Source: Alphaproteobacteria bacterium (lineage in GTDB: Bacteria > Pseudomonadota > Alphaproteobacteria > Sphingomonadales > Sphingomonadaceae). From it: a stretch of 8,733 nt of DNA. The stretch covers positions 1 to 8,733 of the forward strand of contig JAENVZ010000025.1 in NCBI GenBank assembly GCA_016650315.1, in the 5' to 3' direction. Positions 6,073 to 8,733 of the stretch are shown here, piece by piece. Positions within the stretch are counted from its first letter, which is position 1. Each line of letters begins with the position of its first letter. The translations under genes were made by a program, and so were the position numbers. The notes below the pieces were generated by a model, which saw only the letters and a list, made by a program, of their open reading frames with translations, was not told where the DNA came from and did no database searches.

Positions 6073-6975
6073 TCAGGGATAACTGACAGTCTTGGGCATC
6101 CCTTCCGGGATCGGAATATAGTCGTCCGCGTCGCCCGGAATCTTTGCAAAGCGCCCGGCCTTCCAGTCGTCGCGCGCCGTCATGATCCGGTCCTTGCTCG
6201 ACGACACGAAATTCCACCAGACATGGCGCGGCGTGGCAAAGGCCTCTCCACCGCACAGCATCACACGTCCGCCATCGACGCTGCGCAGCGTCGCACGAAC
6301 ACCAGGCCGCAGCACATAAAGCGTCATCGGCCGTAGCGCCATATTATCGAGCGCTGCGTCGCCGCCAGCCAGATAAACCGCGCGTTCCTCCGCCTCCGCA
6401 TCGACGGGCACCGCTCCGCCGGGTTGCAGGTTGATGTCGGCATAGATGGTGTCGGCATAGGTGCTGACGGGCGCACGCTGACCCCAGAGCGTCCCCATGA
6501 TGACCCGCGCGCGGGCACAATGCCCCTCGATCACCGGCAGGGCGTCTTGGGGCACATGTTCGAAGGCCGGGTCCATCTCCTCCCGTCCATCGGGCAGGGC
6601 CAGCCAGGTCTGGATCGCCGACAGTTTCGACGCCTTCACACGATCTTCGTTGGGCGAACGCTCGCTATGAACAATGCCGCTGCCTGCGGTCATCAGATTG
6701 ACTGCGCCCGGCTCTATCAATTGCTGCGACCCCAGCGAATCGCGATGCACGAAGCTGCCTTCATACATGTATGTCACGGTTGCCAGATTGATGTGCGGAT
6801 GCGGGCGCACATCGACCCCCTGCCCCGGTGCCAGCTTCGCCGGTCCCGCCTGATCGAAAAAGATGAACGGCCCGACCATCGTCCGCTCCTTTGCAGGCAG
6901 GCACCTGTGCACTCGAAAGTCACCCAGGTCGTGCGTGGTCGATGTTATGGCCTGAATGATCGGATCGTCAGTCAT
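6073..6975 (-). CDS. Pirin family bicupin protein
   Basis: This is a 300-residue two-domain cupin of the pirin family. The N-terminal cupin carries the metal site in the expected places: RPHPHINLATVTYMYEG (57-73) with His59 and His61, and SGIVHSERSP (99-108) with His103 and Glu105. The opening pattern GPFIFFDQAGP (35-45) is also typical. The C-terminal cupin, from about 165 to 270, includes LPGRV-like and GGEAFATPRHVWWNFVSSS segments. Bacterial pirins include quercetinase-like dioxygenases and redox or regulatory proteins, so the biological role is open. The start is firm: GGAAGG (6982-6987) lies six bases before the ATG. It follows bolA by 24 bases on the same strand and probably forms a two-gene operon with it, which would fit a redox or iron-related context. 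Confidence 0.92.
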   Translation of the reverse strand: MTDDPIIQAITSTTHDLGDFRVHRCLPAKERTMVGPFIFFDQAGPAKLAPGQGVDVRPHPHINLATVTYMYEGSFVHRDSLGSQQLIEPGAVNLMTAGSGIVHSERSPNEDRVKASKLSAIQTWLALPDGREEMDPAFEHVPQDALPVIEGHCARARVIMGTLWGQRAPVSTYADTIYADINLQPGGAVPVDAEAEERAVYLAGGDAALDNMALRPMTLYVLRPGVRATLRSVDGGRVMLCGGEAFATPRHVWWNFVSSSKDRIMTARDDWKAGRFAKIPGDADDYIPIPEGMPKTVSYP

Positions 6976-6999
6976 GTTCTGCCTTCCGCTTGCCGATGA

Positions 7000-7284
7000 T
7001 TATTCCCCTGGGGCCTTTGCCTTGATCGCCATGGCGTGCACCTTGTCCCGCATGATGTCGCCCAGCGCCCTGTTCACCATCCGTTGCCGATTGACCCGGC
7101 TTTGCCCGGCAAAGGCGTCTGCGACGATTTCCACGGTAAAATGGCTTTCGCCAGAGCCATCATCGCCCATATGGCCGCTATGCTTCGCGCTGTCGTTGAT
7201 GACGGCGAGTTGGATCGGGGACAGGGCCGCTTGCAGCCTTTGTTCGATTTCTGTGGCCACAGGGCCTTTCGATATTTGGGTCAT
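7000..7284 (-). CDS. BolA family protein
   Basis: This is a 94-residue BolA-fold protein. BolA proteins bind monothiol glutaredoxins through a shared 2Fe-2S cluster and act in iron-sulfur delivery or stress response. Counting from the ATG at 7284, the family core is visible: VATEIEQRLQAALSP (9-23), NDSAKHSGHMGDDGSGESHF (30-49), then AFAGQSRVNRQRMVNRAL (56-73) and the C-terminal VHAMAIKAKAP with the conserved cluster-ligand-type His. The loop has His but no Cys, so it is of the His-type class. ATG 7284 is preferred because AGGGG lies just before it and the protein then starts in the normal place. ATG 7311 would add nine residues (MNRKGYIGD) and cannot be excluded. It is divergent from the J-domain gene and upstream of pirin. 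Confidence 0.93.
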   Translation of the reverse strand: MTQISKGPVATEIEQRLQAALSPIQLAVINDSAKHSGHMGDDGSGESHFTVEIVADAFAGQSRVNRQRMVNRALGDIMRDKVHAMAIKAKAPGE

Positions 7285-7314
7285 ATCCCCTATATATCCT
7301 TTTCGATTCATCTT

Positions 7315-7341
7315 TTGACAGCATATTTCAGGACGTATTTT
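7315..7341 (+). promoter_or_regulatory. Possible promoter: TTGACA -35 with TATTTT -10, in the bolA / J-domain spacer
   Basis: TTGACA at 7315-7320 is a perfect -35 consensus. TATTTT at 7336-7341 is a fair -10 match, but the spacer is only 15 bases. A transcript from it would begin near 7348, after the TTG start proposed for the J-domain gene. Either this is not the promoter used, or translation begins further in (GTG 7394). The 55-base spacer must also hold the bolA promoter on the other strand. Confidence 0.3.
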
Positions 7342-7954
7342 GGCAAGCGACCCATCTCGATCAAGGCAAAGGCACGACCGTTTCCACGGGCGGGTGGAAG
7401 GACGTCACACGCCCTGCGCCATTTCCGGCTGCAAGGAAACCGGCGAATTCCGTGCACTGCCCGAAGGCAGCAGGGGTGGCACCGCAAACCGCCCGGAAGG
7501 ATGGCGCTGGCTGTGCCTCGATCACGTCCGCGAATTCAACCAGGGCTATAATTATTTCAGCGGCATGAGCGCCGAGGAAATCCACGACGCGCAACGCCCC
7601 TATGCCGGGTGGGAGAGTGAAACCCGCGCCTTTGCGACAAATGGCGCCTCTCCTCCCCCGCGCTGGCAGGATTTCAGCGATCCGATTGATGCCATTGGCG
7701 CGCGTTTCCAGGAAAAAATGCGCGAATCCCGTGCACGTCAGGACGCCCGCCCATTGTCGAGCGATGACCGCAAGGCGCTTCGGGCGCTCGGCCTTGACGT
7801 GGATGCGGACCGGACGATGCTGCGGCGGCGTTATGCCGACCTCGTGCGAAAATATCACCCTGACCGTAATGGCGGCGACCGCAGCCATGAGAAAGCGTTG
7901 CAGGATGTGATTTCTGCCTATACGCATCTTCGCAAAGCCCCAGTATTTGCCTGA
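7340..7954 (+). CDS. J-domain (DnaJ-like) protein with N-terminal Cys/His cluster
   Basis: This is a 204-residue protein with a C-terminal J domain. The domain spans about 145-200: ALRALGLDVDADRTMLRRRY (146-165), then ADLVRKYHPDRNGGD (166-180) with HPD at 173-175, the Hsp70-stimulating motif. The N-terminal part has Cys26, Cys31, Cys59 and His62 (CAISGC ... WRWLCLDHVREFN), which could bind zinc; this is inference. The middle (about 95-140) is polar and probably flexible. There is no Gly/Phe region or DnaJ-type zinc fingers, so it is a specialised co-chaperone rather than DnaJ. The only upstream start in frame is TTG 7340, with AGGA (7330-7333) six bases before it; GTG 7394 would remove 18 residues. 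It is divergent from bolA and 143 bases upstream of cobS, a neighbourhood I recall from other alphaproteobacteria. Confidence 0.88.
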   Translation: MASDPSRSRQRHDRFHGRVEGRHTPCAISGCKETGEFRALPEGSRGGTANRPEGWRWLCLDHVREFNQGYNYFSGMSAEEIHDAQRPYAGWESETRAFATNGASPPPRWQDFSDPIDAIGARFQEKMRESRARQDARPLSSDDRKALRALGLDVDADRTMLRRRYADLVRKYHPDRNGGDRSHEKALQDVISAYTHLRKAPVFA

Positions 7955-7984
7955 TTTTGCCTTTCTCCTCCGTTTGCTTCGAGC

Positions 7985-8045
7985 CGCATCGAGCGAAGTC
8001 GAGATGCGTCTGTCGAGAAGCCCATCTCGACTCCAGTTCTCGACA
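7985..8045. repeat. REP-like nested inverted repeat between the J-domain gene and cobS
   Basis: GTCGAGA occurs at 7998-8004 and 8012-8018, and its complement TCTCGAC at 8025-8031 and 8038-8044. The four boxes nest into one hairpin: outer arms 7998-8004 with 8038-8044, inner arms 8012-8018 with 8025-8031, near-symmetric internal loops of 7 and 6 bases, and a 6-base tip. Shifted pairings of 9 bp also exist (7998-8006 with 8023-8031; 8011-8019 with 8037-8045). CGCATC/GATGCG (7985-7990 and 8003-8008) adds another dyad. There is no T-run. It resembles dispersed intergenic repeats that I associate with sphingomonad genomes. Confidence 0.6.
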
Positions 8046-8097
8046 CCAACGGTCAAGGTGGGTTAGGGCAAATCCAGATATTCAAAGTGAGACTCAT

Positions 8098-8733
8098 ATG
8101 ACCGACATCCCCAACGCCCAGCCCGATACGCGCGCCGAAACGCTGATGGACGCGCCCGACAAGGTTGTGAGCGCCCGCAAGGTGTTCGGGGTCGACTCGG
8201 ACATGGAAATCCCCGCTTTTTCGCAAGCGGACGAGCGCGTGCCCGACATCGACCCTGCCTATGTGTTCGATCCCGACACGACGCTGGCTATCCTCGCAGG
8301 CTTTGCGCACAACCGCCGCTGCATGGTGCAGGGCTATCACGGCACCGGCAAGTCGACGCATATCGAACAGGTCGCTGCACGCCTGAACTGGCCGTGCATC
8401 CGCATCAATCTGGACGCGCATATCAGCCGCATCGACCTTGTCGGCCGCGACGCCATCGTCCTGAAAGACGGACAGCAGGTGACCGAATTTAAGGAAGGCC
8501 TGCTCCCCTGGGCGCTTCAGCACCCGGTCGCATTGGTCTTCGACGAATATGACGCAGGTCGCCCCGATGTCATGTTCGTCATCCAGCGCGTGCTGGAAAC
8601 TGATGGCAAGATGACCCTGCTCGACCAGAACCGCGTCATTCGTCCCAATCGCTGGTTCCGCCTGTTCGCCACGTCGAACACCATCGGTCTTGGCGACACG
8701 ACGGGCCTGTATCACGGCACGCAGCAGATCAAT
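8098..8733 (+). CDS. cobS: Cobaltochelatase AAA+ subunit CobS, N-terminal 212 residues (cut by the window edge)
   Basis: CobS is the AAA+ ATPase subunit which, with CobT, drives cobalt insertion by CobN into hydrogenobyrinate a,c-diamide in aerobic cobalamin synthesis. Seen here: the CobS-type N-terminal segment SARKVFGVDSDMEIPAFS (25-42), Walker A GYHGTGKST (79-87), RINLDAHISRIDLVGRD (102-118), Walker B ALVFDEYDAG (145-154) with Asp149 and Glu150, and a sensor-1 stretch FATSNTIGLGDTTGLYHG (190-207) with Asn194. The family is about 330 residues, so roughly 120 are missing. AAGTGAG six bases before the ATG is a fair ribosome site. It follows a J-domain gene and a repeat rather than other cob genes; cobT may lie just past the edge. 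Confidence is high for the family and lower that its role here is in B12 synthesis. Confidence 0.94.
   Translation, partial: MTDIPNAQPDTRAETLMDAPDKVVSARKVFGVDSDMEIPAFSQADERVPDIDPAYVFDPDTTLAILAGFAHNRRCMVQGYHGTGKSTHIEQVAARLNWPCIRINLDAHISRIDLVGRDAIVLKDGQQVTEFKEGLLPWALQHPVALVFDEYDAGRPDVMFVIQRVLETDGKMTLLDQNRVIRPNRWFRLFATSNTIGLGDTTGLYHGTQQIN

Noticed and set aside
6065..6080. ATCCC/GGGAT hairpin between the converging dehydrogenase and pirin genes as a terminator
   Set aside because: Only 5 bp with no T-run; too weak to call.
8053..8715. Minus-strand open frame (220 codons) opposite cobS
   Set aside because: Antisense to CobS, whose Walker A and B motifs are intact.
1..8733. Search for transposases, integrases, phage genes, CRISPR repeats, toxin-antitoxin pairs and tRNA genes
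   Set aside because: None seen by eye; the window reads as core chromosomal genes with uniform base use.

Overview
The window is compact, gene-dense chromosomal DNA. It looks alphaproteobacterial, most likely a sphingomonad (Sphingomonadales). The basis is the moderately high GC content, the protein sequences (type 2 ArgC, alphaproteobacterial NadA and CobS), the bolA / J-domain gene / cobS arrangement, and an intergenic element rich in GTCGAGA/TCTCGAC of a kind I associate with sphingomonad genomes. I see no phage, transposon, CRISPR, tRNA or rRNA signature. It reads as ordinary core-genome housekeeping DNA with some interesting intergenic structure.

Layout. (1) 1-1463, minus strand: a LACTB2-like metallo-beta-lactamase-fold hydrolase followed by nadA (quinolinate synthase), which runs off the left edge. 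(2) 1464-1845: a 382-base spacer holding a strong bulged hairpin with a competing pairing. (3) 1846-4071, plus strand: a tightly packed operon of a MarR-type regulator, a cytoplasmic NlpC/P60 peptidase with an SH3-like region, and argC. Both junctions overlap (35 bases and ATGA). A bulged 11-bp hairpin sits on the argC stop codon. (4) 4091-4357, minus strand: a small uncharacterised soluble protein converging on argC. (5) 4501-6065, plus strand: a 58-residue two-helix membrane protein and a membrane-anchored sorbosone/PQQ-type sugar dehydrogenase. (6) 6073-7284, minus strand: bolA followed by a pirin gene. (7) 7340-8733, plus strand: a J-domain protein with an N-terminal Cys/His cluster, a REP-like repeat, and the first 212 codons of cobS, which runs off the right edge.

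How the genes fit together. nadA makes quinolinate for NAD and carries a 4Fe-4S cluster. argC is step 3 of arginine synthesis. The NlpC/P60 enzyme probably recycles wall peptides in the cytoplasm, and its translational coupling to argC and a MarR regulator is the most notable operon feature. BolA (Fe-S/redox), a J-domain co-chaperone and the CobS AAA+ chelatase subunit form a neighbourhood I believe recurs in alphaproteobacteria. I found no clearly novel defence or mobile system. The best unexplained signals are the structured leader before marR, the three-copy TCCGGGA repeat between two small divergent genes, and the Cys/His module on the J-domain protein.
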